Assembly: GCA_036824465.1 (NCBI GenBank)
Contig: DAITAC010000056.1
Coordinates: forward strand, 1 to 28,069
Direction: 5' to 3'
Length of the DNA stretch: 28,069 nt
Source of the DNA: JAKOQB01 sp036824465
GTDB lineage: Bacteria; Pseudomonadota; Gammaproteobacteria; Burkholderiales; Burkholderiaceae_F
The notes under the pieces are model-generated. The model searched no databases. It worked only from the letters and a program-made list of their open reading frames with translations, and had not been told where the DNA came from. A program made the position numbers and the translations under genes. Positions 8,544 to 16,739 of the stretch are shown one piece after another (positions within the stretch are counted from its first letter, which is position 1; every line of letters begins with the position of its first letter).

Positions 8544-8585
8544 TGCTATGCAAAGCGGATGCCACCGCAGTCGCTTTGCATAGCA
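8544..8585 (-). promoter_or_regulatory. 14-bp stem hairpin in aapJ-aapQ spacer
   Basis: TGCTATGCAAAGCG and CGCTTTGCATAGCA are perfect 14-bp arms around 14 bases. It has no U tract on the transcribed strand, so it looks like an mRNA stabiliser or attenuator rather than a simple terminator. It is directly followed by a second hairpin. Confidence 0.6.
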
Positions 8586-8605
8586 GCCTGCGCCGAAGCG
8601 CAGGC
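8586..8605 (-). promoter_or_regulatory. UUCG-tetraloop hairpin in aapJ-aapQ spacer
   Basis: On the transcribed (minus) strand it reads GCCTGCGC-TTCG-GCGCAGGC: a perfect 8-bp stem closed by C-UUCG-G, one of the most stable RNA tetraloops known. Such hairpins commonly block 3' exonucleases and raise the level of the upstream binding-protein message. Confidence 0.65.
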
Positions 8606-8615
8606 TCAAGCGGCC

Positions 8616-8639
8616 ACCCCTCTCCCTTGGGAGAGGGGT
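8616..8639. repeat. REP-like palindromic unit in aapJ-aapQ spacer
   Basis: ACCCCTCTCCC and GGGAGAGGGGT are perfect 11-bp arms around two bases, followed by a GGGGGTGAGGG flank. Related sequence lies at 6181-6201 and 13585-13652. This fits the dispersed CCCTCTCCC-type palindromes common in proteobacterial intergenic DNA. Confidence 0.7.
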
Positions 8640-8679
8640 CCGGGGGTGAGGGAGAGTCCGACCTCCGCGCTCGCGCGCC

Positions 8680-8701
8680 CCGGTTCGCGTCAGCGAACCG
8701 G
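8680..8701 (-). promoter_or_regulatory. Hairpin enclosing the aapJ stop codon
   Basis: CCGGTTCGC and GCGAACCGG form a perfect 9-bp stem. The four-base loop (8689-8692) contains the TGA stop of aapJ. It is the first of four hairpins in the spacer. Confidence 0.55.
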
Positions 8702-9724
8702 AGGTGCGTACATCAAACCGCCCTTGCTCCACAGGCTGTTCACACCGCGCGGCAGCGCCAGCGCCGACTTCGGTCCGACATTGCGCTCGAAGATCTCGCC
8801 ATAGTTGCCGACCGCCTTGAGCGCATTGACCATCCAGTTCTTGTCGAGCCCGAGCAGCTTGCCGGTGTCTTCGCTCTTGCCGAGGATCCGCAGCACGACC
8901 GGGTCCTGGCTCTCGGCCAGCATCTTGTCGACGTTGCCCTGCGTGATGTCGTATTCCTCCGCCTCGACCAGTCCGAACACGACCCATTTGACGATCGCGA
9001 ACCACTCGTCGTCGCCGCGTCGCACGCTCGGACCGAGCGGCTCCTTCGAGATCAGCGTCGGCAGGATGACGTGGTCGGCGGGATTCTTGGCCTGCTTGTT
9101 ACGCGTCGATGCCAGTCCCGACGCATCGGTCGTGTACGCGGCGCAGCGGCCGGAGAAGTAGGCGCCTTCCGCGGCTTCCAGCTTCTCAAACACGACCGGC
9201 TTGATGTCGAGCTTGTTGGCGCGCGAGAAGTCGGTCAGGTTCTTCTCGGTCGTCGTGCCCGATTGCACGCACACGGTCTGGCCCTTGAGGTCCTTGGCGG
9301 CCTTGACCTTTCCCTTGACCGGCACCATGAAGCCCTGGCCGTCATAGTAAGTCGTGTTGGTGAAGTGCATGCCCAGCGACGCATCGCGTGTCAGCGTCCA
9401 GGTGGTATTGCGTGAGAGCACGTCGATTTCGCCCGACTGCAGCGCGGTGAAGCGCTGCTGCGCGTTCAGCGGCACCCACTTGACCTTGTTGCCGTCGCCG
9501 AGCACCGCGGCGGCAATCGCGCGGCATACATCGACGTCGAGTCCGGACCAGTTGCCCTGGCTGTCAGCGGCCGAGAAACCGGCCAATCCGGTGTTCACGC
9601 CGCATACGACCTGGCCACGCGCCTTGATTGCGTCCAGCGTCTTTCCGGCGTGCGCAGGGGTTGCAATTGCGCCGACTGCCAGGGCCGCGGCGCCGAGCAG
9701 CGCTTTAGTGATTGTCTTCCTCAT
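8690..9724 (-). CDS. aapJ: General L-amino-acid ABC transporter, periplasmic binding protein
   Basis: 344 residues, the normal length for AapJ/BztA. The ATG at 9724 has AAGGAGG eight bases upstream and starts a signal peptide (MRKTITKALLGAAALAVGA..., cleavage near AHA-G). Frame further upstream is not coding-like. The mature protein opens with LDAIKARGQVVCGVNTGLAG and has the family signature GLDVDVCRAIAAAVLGD. Later come the hinge features QSGTTTEKNLTDF and LISKEPLGPSVRRGDDEW. It captures amino acids in the periplasm and hands them to AapQM. It is the first gene of the operon and is preceded by about 470 bp with candidate NtrC and sigma-54 sites. Confidence 0.95.
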   Translation of the reverse strand: MRKTITKALLGAAALAVGAIATPAHAGKTLDAIKARGQVVCGVNTGLAGFSAADSQGNWSGLDVDVCRAIAAAVLGDGNKVKWVPLNAQQRFTALQSGEIDVLSRNTTWTLTRDASLGMHFTNTTYYDGQGFMVPVKGKVKAAKDLKGQTVCVQSGTTTEKNLTDFSRANKLDIKPVVFEKLEAAEGAYFSGRCAAYTTDASGLASTRNKQAKNPADHVILPTLISKEPLGPSVRRGDDEWFAIVKWVVFGLVEAEEYDITQGNVDKMLAESQDPVVLRILGKSEDTGKLLGLDKNWMVNALKAVGNYGEIFERNVGPKSALALPRGVNSLWSKGGLMYAPPVR

Positions 9725-9792
9725 TGGATGGACCTCCTTCTTCGATGATTGACCGGCAGCGCCGGAGCCGCGCGTCGACGCGTCGGGGTCGG

Positions 9793-9807
9793 GCAATCTA
9801 CCACCCG
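9793..9807 (-). promoter_or_regulatory. Sigma-54-like -24/-12 promoter for aapJ
   Basis: On the minus strand it reads CGGGTGGTAGATTGC: GG, ten bases, GC, with a perfect TTGC -12 element and a weak -24 (CGGG instead of TGGC). It would start transcription near 9781, giving a leader of about 57 bases. The dyad 70-90 bp upstream strengthens the call. Confidence 0.35.
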
Positions 9808-9872
9808 GACAGACCATGCGGCAATTTCGCCGGCGGCCAAGGGAAGGCTCGTTCGGCTTGCGCAACGCGCTG

Positions 9873-9889
9873 TGCACTGCAGCAGTGCG
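9873..9889. promoter_or_regulatory. NtrC-type binding dyad upstream of aapJ
   Basis: TGCACTGCAGCAGTGCG fits the NtrC core GCAC-N7-GTGC. It is centred at 9881, about 100 bp before the predicted start site, the usual distance for an enhancer acting on a sigma-54 promoter. Known control of aap-type importers by nitrogen supply fits. A search with an NtrC matrix would test it. Confidence 0.4.
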
Positions 9890-10102
9890 AGGCTGCCCCG
9901 ACATCGATCAAGCTCGCCCCGACTCGGCGCGCTGTTTCTCCTTGCAACTGAGTCGGTTCGGTCGCGCGTCCGGACGCGGGAATTGCGCAGCTCCCCTTCG
10001 GTCAGCAAACCGCGCCACAACGCCGGTTCGGCGACCCCGCGATTGGTCCTGACCGCCTGCCTGGCGCTGTCGCTTTCTGCCTCTTGGCCGACACGACCGG
10101 CC

Positions 10103-10130
10103 GAGGTACTCACGCACTGGTGAGTACCTC
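10103..10130. terminator. 11-bp inverted repeat downstream of the exporter gene
   Basis: GAGGTACTCAC and GTGAGTACCTC are perfect arms around six bases, 65 bp beyond the exporter stop. No U tract follows on the minus strand, so it may be a Rho-assisted end of the exporter message or an operator for the aap operon. Confidence 0.35.
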
Positions 10131-10195
10131 TGTGCCCGGAGTAATCCCGTTGGTGTCGCAATCCACGCAAGTGCAGACGCGGAATCGGTGCACGG

Positions 10196-12034
10196 CTACT
10201 CGGCGGCCGCGGGCTCCGCCGGTTCCCGGTCGCGCTGCTGCTGCAACGACCACATGCGCGCGTAGCTGCCATTTGCGTCGAGCAGATGCGCGTGGGTGCC
10301 GCGCTCGATGATGCGGCCGTGATCCATCACCAGGATCTGGTCGGCATTGACGATCGTCGAGAGCCGATGCGCGATCACGAGCGTGGTACGGTCGCGCGCG
10401 ATCTCCTCCAGCTCGGCCTGGATCAGGCGTTCCGTCTTGCTGTCGAGCGCCGACGTTGCTTCATCGAAAACGAGGATCGCGGGATTCTTCAGCAGCGTGC
10501 GGGCGATGGCCACGCGCTGCTTCTCGCCACCCGATAGCTTGAGCCCGCGCTCGCCGACCATCGATTCGTAGCCATCCGGAAGGCGCGCGATGAAGTCATG
10601 AATGTGCGCGCTGCGTGCGGCGGCAATCACCTCGTCGCGCGCGGCGCCGGGACGCCCGTAGGCGATGTTGTATTCGATCGTGTCGTTGAACAGCACCGTG
10701 TCCTGCGGCACGATGCCGATCGCGGAGCGCAGCGAGCTCTGCGTGACGCTTTTCACGTCCTGGCCGTCGATCAGGATGCGGCCATCCTGCACTTCGTAGA
10801 AACGGAACAGCAGTCGCGCCAGCGTGCTCTTGCCGGAGCCCGTCGCGCCCACGACGGCGCAGGTGGTGCCGGCGGGAATCGTGAAATCAACATCGAACAG
10901 TACCTGGCGCCGCAGGTCGTAGCCGAAGTTCACGCGCTCGAACCTCACCTCGGCCCCGCTGATCTGCAGCGGCCGTGCATCCGGCCGGTCGGCGATCTCG
11001 CGATGCGCGTCGAGCAGGCGGAACATGCGATCCATGTCGGTCAGCGCCTGTTTGATCTCGCGGTAGATCACGCCGAGGAAGTTCAGCGGCATATAAAGCT
11101 GCAGCATGAAGCCATTGACCAGCACCAGGTCGCCGATCGTCATCCGCCCTTCGGCCACGCCGAGCGCCGCGCGCCACAACATCAGCGTCAGCCCGAGCGC
11201 GATGATCAGCTGCTGGCCGCTGTTCAGGATGTTCAGCGACTGCTGGCTCTTGATCGCCGCCCGCTCCTGCGCCGACAGCGTCGAATCGTAGCGGCGCGCC
11301 TCGTAGTCCTCGTTGTTGAAGTACTTGACCGTTTCGAAGTTGAGCAGGCTGTCGACTGCACGTGACGATGCCTTGGCGTCGAGTTCGTTCATCTCGCGCC
11401 GGAAGCGCGTGCGCCAGTTGGTGACCGTGAACGTGAAGCCGAGATAGATCACGAGGCTCGCGGTAACGATCACCGCGAACCAGATCTCGTAATGCCACAG
11501 CAGATAGCCGATCACCATCGCCAGCTCGACAATCGTCGGCAGGATCGAATACAGCGTGAAGCTGATCAGCGACGAGATGCCGCGAATGCCGTGATCGATC
11601 TCGCGCGTCACCGCGCCGGTGCGGCGCTCGAGGTGAAAGCGCAGGCTCAGTGCATGCAGGTGGCGGAAGGTCTTCAGCGCCAGCGTGTGCACGGCCGCCT
11701 GCGTGACCTTGGCGAAGAAGAACTCGCGCAACTCGGTGAACACCGACGTGGCCAGCCGCAGCAGGCCGTAGCCGACGATCATTGCAATCGGTATCGCCAC
11801 GATTGCGCCGCGCGGCGCCTGGGCGAACGCATCGACGATATTCTTGAGCAGGATCGGCACGCCGACCACCGCCGTTTTCGCGGCGATGAGGCACGCGACT
11901 GCAAACAGCACGCGGCCCCGATAGGCCCACAAATAGGGGATCAGTGTGGCCAGCGTCGTCCAGTCGTCCCGGTGCGCGCCGGGTTCGAGCGGTGCGCTCG
12001 GGGCCTGGCCTGGGTTGGAGCGCATTCCGCGCAT
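10196..12034 (-). CDS. Atm1/ABCB7-type ABC exporter (fused permease and ATPase)
   Basis: 612 residues, a half-transporter that would act as a homodimer in the inner membrane. The N-terminal membrane domain has six segments between about 40 and 325. It contains LLNFETVKYFNNE (230-242), a hallmark of the Atm1/HMT1 group that binds glutathione conjugates. The ATPase has Walker A GATGSGKS (396-403), Q-loop VPQD (442-445), signature LSGGEKQ (500-506), Walker B ILVFDE (520-525) and an H-loop in IAHR. Family members export glutathione-linked sulfur, iron-sulfur precursors or metals; the substrate here is not determinable. ATG at 12034 (or 12025) lacks a ribosome binding site; TATAGA lies 5 bp upstream, so a leaderless message is possible. 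It is divergent from an SDR gene. Confidence 0.9.
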   Translation of the reverse strand: MRGMRSNPGQAPSAPLEPGAHRDDWTTLATLIPYLWAYRGRVLFAVACLIAAKTAVVGVPILLKNIVDAFAQAPRGAIVAIPIAMIVGYGLLRLATSVFTELREFFFAKVTQAAVHTLALKTFRHLHALSLRFHLERRTGAVTREIDHGIRGISSLISFTLYSILPTIVELAMVIGYLLWHYEIWFAVIVTASLVIYLGFTFTVTNWRTRFRREMNELDAKASSRAVDSLLNFETVKYFNNEDYEARRYDSTLSAQERAAIKSQQSLNILNSGQQLIIALGLTLMLWRAALGVAEGRMTIGDLVLVNGFMLQLYMPLNFLGVIYREIKQALTDMDRMFRLLDAHREIADRPDARPLQISGAEVRFERVNFGYDLRRQVLFDVDFTIPAGTTCAVVGATGSGKSTLARLLFRFYEVQDGRILIDGQDVKSVTQSSLRSAIGIVPQDTVLFNDTIEYNIAYGRPGAARDEVIAAARSAHIHDFIARLPDGYESMVGERGLKLSGGEKQRVAIARTLLKNPAILVFDEATSALDSKTERLIQAELEEIARDRTTLVIAHRLSTIVNADQILVMDHGRIIERGTHAHLLDANGSYARMWSLQQQRDREPAEPAAAE

Positions 12035-12179
12035 CGTGTTCTATACGGACTGACGTGAGTGGGAAACGCGCGCGACTTGGCTACGCTCGGAAATCATCCT
12101 GCCCCGCGCGCGTCGTCGATGGAAGCGCGCTGGGTTCGACGCGGATTATCTCCCGCCTGAAGAAAGGCCTGCTTGATCC

Positions 12180-12995
12180 ATGCGCTATCGGAACAAGGTT
12201 TACGTGATCACCGGCGCCAGCGACGGCATCGGCGCCGAACTGGCGCGCCAGCTTGCGCGCCAGAAGCAGAAGCTTGCACTTGCGGCGCGCTCGGCAGATG
12301 CGCTCGAGCGCGTGGTCGCTGAATGCCACGCGTTCGGCGCGCAGGCGATCGCGGTGCCGACCGACGTCACGGTCGATGACGACTGCAGGCGGCTGATCGA
12401 GCGTGCACTCGAGGCATTCGGCAGCATCGATGTGCTGATCAACAACGCCGGCATTTCAATGCATGCGCGTTTTTCCGAGATCACGGACTTTTCCACCTTC
12501 GAAAAGCTGTGGCGCGTGAATTGCCTCGGCACGATTCACTGCTCCCGCTACGCGTATCCACATTTGCGCGCCAAGCCGGGAAGACGCGGCGGGCAGATCG
12601 TGGGCATTTCATCCCTGGCGGGGAAGGCCGGCGTGCCGGGCCGCACTGTGTACTGCGCGAGCAAGTTCGCGCAAAGCGGATTTCTCGAGGCGCTGCGCGT
12701 GGAGGCGGAAGATGACGGCATCACGGTCACGATTGTCTATCCCGGCGTGGTCGATACGGACACCCGGCGCCACGGATTGAATGCGCAGGGCAACATTGCC
12801 GGTGTATCGGGACTGGATGAATCGAGCGCCATGCCGGTGGGCGTGTGCGCGCGGCTTATCATCTCTGCCATCCGCGGACGCAAACGCGAGTTGGTGATGA
12901 CGGCAAAGGGAAAGATCGGCCTGTGGCTGAAGCTGATCGCGCCGCGGCTGGTCGATCGCCTGGCGCGCGGGGCGATTGCGAGAGAGTCCGGATGA
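12180..12995 (+). CDS. Short-chain dehydrogenase/reductase (SDR)
   Basis: 271 residues, a classical-size SDR. Cofactor motif TGASDGIG is at 11-18, NNAG at 88-91, and the catalytic tetrad appears as N114, S144, Y158 and K162 (YCASK). Alanine and arginine after strand two (LAARS) suggest NADP(H) preference. The C-terminal helix WLKLIAPRLVDRLA resembles SDRs that handle lipid or hydrophobic alcohol substrates. The ATG at 12180 has only a distant GAAAGG. The next gene, a thioesterase, begins 12 bp after the stop, so the two are likely co-transcribed and may share a fatty-acyl or ketone pathway; that link is inferred. Confidence 0.9.
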   Translation: MRYRNKVYVITGASDGIGAELARQLARQKQKLALAARSADALERVVAECHAFGAQAIAVPTDVTVDDDCRRLIERALEAFGSIDVLINNAGISMHARFSEITDFSTFEKLWRVNCLGTIHCSRYAYPHLRAKPGRRGGQIVGISSLAGKAGVPGRTVYCASKFAQSGFLEALRVEAEDDGITVTIVYPGVVDTDTRRHGLNAQGNIAGVSGLDESSAMPVGVCARLIISAIRGRKRELVMTAKGKIGLWLKLIAPRLVDRLARGAIARESG

Positions 12996-13007
12996 ACGCC
13001 TGACCCG

Positions 13008-13412
13008 ATGTCTGAACGCGATTTCCTGCCGGAAGGCAAGCCCATGCTGCGCGTGATGCCGATGCCGGCCGACGCCAACATTCATGGCGACGTGTTTGGC
13101 GGCTGGATCATGTCGCATGTCGACGTCGCCGGCGCGATTCCGGCCGCGCGCCGCGCCGGCGGCCGCGTGGCGACGGTCGCGGTCACCAGTTTCCTGTTCA
13201 GGAACCCGGTGTTCGTTGGCGATCTGTGTTCTTTCTACGCCAAGGTGCTGAAGACCGGGACCACTTCGATCACGGTCGATGTCGAGGTTTATGCGGAACG
13301 CAACCGGCTCGAGGCCGAGGTGGTCAAGGTGACCGAAGCCACGCTCGTCTACGTGGCAACGGGCGAAGATCGCAAGCCGCGTCCACTGCCACCGTTACCC
13401 GATGGCGCTTGA
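13008..13412 (+). CDS. YciA-like acyl-CoA thioesterase (hotdog fold)
   Basis: 134 residues, the usual length for YciA. The hotdog catalytic segment is intact: PADANIHGDVFGGWIMSHVD with N and D in the expected places, then a central helix (VDVAGAIPAARRA) and a strand VAVTSFLFRNPVFVGD. Members hydrolyse a broad range of acyl-CoA in the cytoplasm, releasing CoA. It lies 12 bp downstream of an SDR gene. The start codon lacks a strong ribosome binding site, so coupling to the SDR gene is plausible. Confidence 0.9.
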   Translation: MSERDFLPEGKPMLRVMPMPADANIHGDVFGGWIMSHVDVAGAIPAARRAGGRVATVAVTSFLFRNPVFVGDLCSFYAKVLKTGTTSITVDVEVYAERNRLEAEVVKVTEATLVYVATGEDRKPRPLPPLPDGA

Positions 13413-13422
13413 CCGTTAGTCA

Positions 13423-13850
13423 TCAACGACTCGCGACCGTGTACTGGTTGCGGTCGGCGTCGGGATCGCGGTAGTCGGCACGCAGGTCGATTGACCGGTC
13501 GGGGTCGCGCGGCGCGGCGAGCGACGAGGCAATCGGCCAGCCAGGCGCGCGAGCCCACGCCAGTTGACGGTTACACGCCACCGGCACCGACTTCCCCTCA
13601 CCCTCAACCCCTCGCCCTCTGAGAGAGCGGTGGGCGCAAGGGGAAGTCGGTGATGGCATTGAACGCCTCGTAATACAGCCGCACCGGGGAGCGACGCATC
13701 TCACCCCTCGAGCGCGGGATGCGATGGGAATAGTCGGTCGACGCGGGCTGTTGTTGACGATATCGGGCCGAGGCCACTTCGGGCGTAATTACGATTCGTG
13801 CGCCTCGTAGCGGTTGATGCGAAGAACACTCGACAAGCCGGGGGCGGACG
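13423..13850 (-). pseudogene. Decayed coding region split by a REP-like palindrome
   Basis: No intact gene fits this stretch, but two minus-strand segments look coded. The upstream one (about 13850 to 13592) carries RIVITPEVASARYRQQQPAS and RLYYEAFNAITDFP, then hits stops inside the palindrome at 13585-13652. The downstream one (to a TGA at 13423) carries RSIDLRADYRDPDADRNQYT. The two are in different frames. I read this as a gene remnant interrupted by the repeat. The family is not recognised. It overlaps the upstream part of the plus-strand barrel gene's open frame, which supports the later start for that gene. Chance coding bias in GC-rich DNA is the main alternative. Confidence 0.3.
13585..13652. 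repeat. REP-like palindromic element
   Basis: CACCGACTTCCCCT and AGGGGAAGTCGGTG are perfect 14-bp outer arms. Between them is a pyrimidine-rich CCCTCAACCCCTCGCCCTCT stretch followed by a GAGAGAGCGGTGGG counterpart, an imperfect inner stem. It belongs with the CCCTCTCCC-type palindromes at 6181-6201 and 8616-8639. Confidence 0.65.
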
Positions 13851-13948
13851 AAATGCGCGACTGCAGGCGTTTGATCGGCGACGTAGCGTCAATTCGGGGC
13901 GGCAGTTCGACACCGGCCAGGCGCGTGCAGGCATCACTTAAGGGCAGC

Positions 13949-14842
13949 GTGCGCGGCTGGTATTTGATTGTTGCCTTCGTTGTCGCTTTCAGTCACGGCG
14001 TTCACGCACAACCGATCGTTGGTGGTGAGGAGACGCTGGCCTCTGATCGCCCCGAGGGCTGGGCGATGAACTACCTTGTGGCGCCGACGTTCAGCACGGC
14101 GTTCGGTGAAGTTCCCGCGCTCGCGCCGTGGCGCTGGAGCCTGGCAACGGAACTCGGGCACATCCCGCGCTTGAGCGACGCTCAACGTCGAGTCGGGTTC
14201 GACGGCACCAAGCTCGAGGACCTGAACAAATCTCCGGTGTTTGGCAGGCTACGTTTTGCGCTGGGTCTGCCGTACGGCGCGGTTGCAGAACTCGCCTACA
14301 CACCACCATTGGAAATCAACAGGACGCGCAGCCAGGACCTTTTCGCGCTTGCCCTGGGTCGCCGACTGCTCGAGCGCGATCGATGGACACTGTCGGCACG
14401 AATCTTCGCGCAAAATGGATCAGTCAAGGGCGACATCACCTGCCCGGCCGCACTCGCCAACGTTACCGATGCGGCACAAAACCCGTATGGATGCCAGGCG
14501 GCGTCGCGCGATCGCATGACGTTGAACTACTACGGCGGGGACGTGACGGCCGGCTGGACAGCAGCGGCGTGGCATTGGCATTTAGGCGCGGGCGCCGTCC
14601 GCACCGAACTTGACGTGCAGGTCGATGCAATAACCAATGGCGTTCGCGATCGTTCGCGACTGTTTGCCCGTGACGTGCTGCCCTATGTCGCACTCGGCGC
14701 GCGCTACGACTTTGACCAACGCTGGAGCCTGGCGACGGAGCTGATGCATGTCCCGTTGCAGGTACGTCGCAGCCCAAACGGTACACGCGAAAGCGACCCG
14801 CTGACCAGCCTGCGTCTGCAATTGCGCTATCGCAGCGACTGA
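13949..14842 (+). CDS. Outer-membrane beta-barrel protein
   Basis: 297 residues from a GTG at 13949, which has AAGGG a few bases upstream and opens a clean signal peptide (RGWYLIVAFVVAFSHGVHA, cleavage before QPIVGG). Longer in-frame starts at 13814-13853 add an arginine-rich stretch with no function and are less likely. The mature protein shows repeated amphipathic strands with aromatic edges (RWSLATELGH, NYYGGDVTAGWTAAAWHWHL, RWSLATELMHVPLQV) and closes with SLRLQLRYRSD. It has a likely disulfide pair in a loop (CPAALAN ... YGCQ). It resembles transporter or porin-like barrels. The substrate is unknown. Confidence 0.75.
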   Translation: MRGWYLIVAFVVAFSHGVHAQPIVGGEETLASDRPEGWAMNYLVAPTFSTAFGEVPALAPWRWSLATELGHIPRLSDAQRRVGFDGTKLEDLNKSPVFGRLRFALGLPYGAVAELAYTPPLEINRTRSQDLFALALGRRLLERDRWTLSARIFAQNGSVKGDITCPAALANVTDAAQNPYGCQAASRDRMTLNYYGGDVTAGWTAAAWHWHLGAGAVRTELDVQVDAITNGVRDRSRLFARDVLPYVALGARYDFDQRWSLATELMHVPLQVRRSPNGTRESDPLTSLRLQLRYRSD

Positions 14843-15068
14843 GGAGGCAGTCGCCTCGCCCGAATCCGCGCGGCCAACATCGCGCCTACGCGCGACCGCG
14901 GCTTGGGAATGCGCACATCGAGATGCGTGTTTACCCGTTGATCGTGATGGCGTCGTCATCATTGCTCGCAGCGCCGGAGCAGTGTGCGGCGAATCAAGTC
15001 TGCGAGATCAGCGCGCGGCGCTCACTCGCGGTTTCGCTCGCGTAACCGAGCACACTCGGAGGCCCAAG

Positions 15069-15440
15069 ATGGATAAGTCGCGCAGACAGCTATTTTCAAG
15101 CGCAAGCGGCGGCGCGCTCGCCCTGCTGCTTGCCTCATGCGGCGGAGGTGGAGACTCCTCGACGCCTGCGCCGCCGCCACCACCGCCACCAGGCCCGCTT
15201 TCGTGTGGGGCAACTGCCATTTCGGCCAACCACGGGCACGCATTGACGATTCCCGCGGCCGACGTGGATTCCACGGTCGCCAAGACCTACAGCATCGCCA
15301 GCGTTGCCGGTCACGACCATAGCGTGACGCTGACGCCCGCCCAGCTCGCACAAATCAAGGCGAAGAATTCGATCACGGTCGCGTCGAGCATCGGCGGCTC
15401 GCCCAGTCACACACATGACGTGACCGTCAACTGCTCATAG
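15069..15440 (+). CDS. Tat-signal lipoprotein with three HxH motifs
   Basis: 123 residues. The ATG at 15069 has GGAGG six bases upstream. The N-terminus combines a twin-arginine motif (SRRQLF, residues 4-9) with a lipobox (LLASC, Cys24), so the protein is probably exported folded and lipid-anchored. A glycine/proline spacer (25-43) leads to a compact domain with three histidine pairs: HGH (55-57), HDH (82-84) and HTH (114-116), plus C46 and C122 as a likely disulfide. Folded export and clustered histidines suggest a metal-binding domain (Cu, Zn or Ni); this is inference. Its stop overlaps the stop of the convergent amidase gene (TCATAG, 15435-15440). Confidence 0.82.
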   Translation: MDKSRRQLFSSASGGALALLLASCGGGGDSSTPAPPPPPPPGPLSCGATAISANHGHALTIPAADVDSTVAKTYSIASVAGHDHSVTLTPAQLAQIKAKNSITVASSIGGSPSHTHDVTVNCS

Positions 15441-16739
15441 CTTCGCCTCAATCCACGCGCCCACCGCAAGCAGCTTCGCGTCATCGCCCGGCCGCGCAAC
15501 GACCTGCATGCCGAGCGGGAGTCCAGCCTCACCGACTCCATACGGAATATTGAGTGCCGGACAGCCGAGCAGCTGCCATGGCCGGTTAAACAGCGGATCG
15601 CCAGTCGAGTCGAGCCCCTTCGGCGCCTCGCCGGGAGCGCTGAAGGTGAGTACCACGTCGGCCGCGCCGAACAGGCTTTCGATCGCCGCCGCGCACGCGC
15701 GGCCCAACTGCAGCGCTTCCAGATAGTCGATCGCGCGCAGTGCACGACCCTGCTCGATCAGGTCGATCAGTCGCCGCGACAGCTTGTCGCGGCGGTAGTT
15801 GAACTCCGGTCCGAGCGCGCGCGCGGTCTCGTACACCTGCACCACCCGCTGCGCCTCGAACAGGCCGTCGAAGACACGCGGCCAGGTGAGTTCGGTGTGG
15901 CGTGCACCGCGATGAAGCAGCTGCTGTGCGGCTTGTTCGAGTGCCGCGCGCAGCGCGGGACTCGCGAGCTGCGACTGCGGTGTGCCGGTCCAGGCAATCG
16001 TCGGCACGCTGCCGCTGGCGATGAATTGAGACGGCACGTCCTGCCATCCCGGTTTCAACGCCAGCACCGATGCCGCCAGCGCCAGGTCTTCAACCGTCTG
16101 GGCCAGCACACCGACCTCATCAAGTGTGTCGGAAACCGCTTTCACTCCAGCGCGCGGAATCAGGCGCGGCGACGGCTTGTACGCGGCGACGCCGCAGTAT
16201 GACGCCGGACGAATCACCGAGCCCGCAGTCTGCGTGCCAAGTGCCAGCGGCGCAAAGTGGGCAGCGATCGCCGCTGCGCTGCCGCTCGAAGAGCCGCCCG
16301 GCGAGTGCGCCAGGTTGTGCGGATTGCGTGTCGGCCCGGGCGTGAAGTTCGCCAGTTCGGTCGTGACCGTCTTGCCGATCACGAATGCACCGGCGTTGGC
16401 AAGCAGCGCGACCACGGCGGCATCCGCCGGCGGACGGTGCGAGGTGTAGATCGGCGAGCCGTAGCCGGTCGGCATATCGGCGGTGTCGATCAGGTCCTTG
16501 ACCGCGACCGGCACGCCGTGCAGCGGACCGCGCCGCGCGGAGTTGGCCTGCAAGCGGTCGAGTTCGCGCGCAATGCCGAGTGCGCGATCGGCATCGAACC
16601 AGGCGAACGCCTGCACCTGGCGCTCGCGCGCGTGAATCGCATCGATGAAAGAGCGCGTCACGACTTCGCTCGTCACTTCGCCCTCGGCGATCATCTTCGC
16701 CAATCGGGTGGCCGGCAGGCGATGCAATGGTTCTTTCAT
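15435..16739 (-). CDS. Amidase-signature family enzyme
   Basis: 434 residues. The Ser-cisSer-Lys triad is complete: K81 in VAVKDLID, Ser in GGSSSGSAAA (148-157) and nucleophile S174 in QTAGSVIRPAS. The family hydrolyses amides, or acts as GatA in tRNA amidation; no GatB/GatC neighbours are present, so a free-standing amidase (for example of allophanate, mandelamide or aryl-amide type) is more likely. No signal peptide is visible. The ATG at 16739 overlaps the stop of the upstream small Tat-signal gene as ATGA, so translation is probably coupled. It ends tail-to-tail over the lipoprotein gene. Confidence 0.92.
   Translation of the reverse strand: MKEPLHRLPATRLAKMIAEGEVTSEVVTRSFIDAIHARERQVQAFAWFDADRALGIARELDRLQANSARRGPLHGVPVAVKDLIDTADMPTGYGSPIYTSHRPPADAAVVALLANAGAFVIGKTVTTELANFTPGPTRNPHNLAHSPGGSSSGSAAAIAAHFAPLALGTQTAGSVIRPASYCGVAAYKPSPRLIPRAGVKAVSDTLDEVGVLAQTVEDLALAASVLALKPGWQDVPSQFIASGSVPTIAWTGTPQSQLASPALRAALEQAAQQLLHRGARHTELTWPRVFDGLFEAQRVVQVYETARALGPEFNYRRDKLSRRLIDLIEQGRALRAIDYLEALQLGRACAAAIESLFGAADVVLTFSAPGEAPKGLDSTGDPLFNRPWQLLGCPALNIPYGVGEAGLPLGMQVVARPGDDAKLLAVGAWIEAKL

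Larger units (their letters stand above)
9725..10195. other. Intergenic region upstream of aapJ, no gene seen
   Basis: 471 bp between the exporter gene end and aapJ. Open frames here have arginine/serine-rich shadow-like products and no ribosome binding sites. The region holds an NtrC-like dyad (9873-9889), a sigma-54-like promoter (9793-9807) and an 11-bp inverted repeat (10103-10130). Confidence 0.6.

Noticed and set aside
9725..10272. Minus-strand open frame of 183 codons upstream of aapJ
   Set aside because: Serine/arginine-rich product, no ribosome binding site, overlaps the exporter gene end in another frame.
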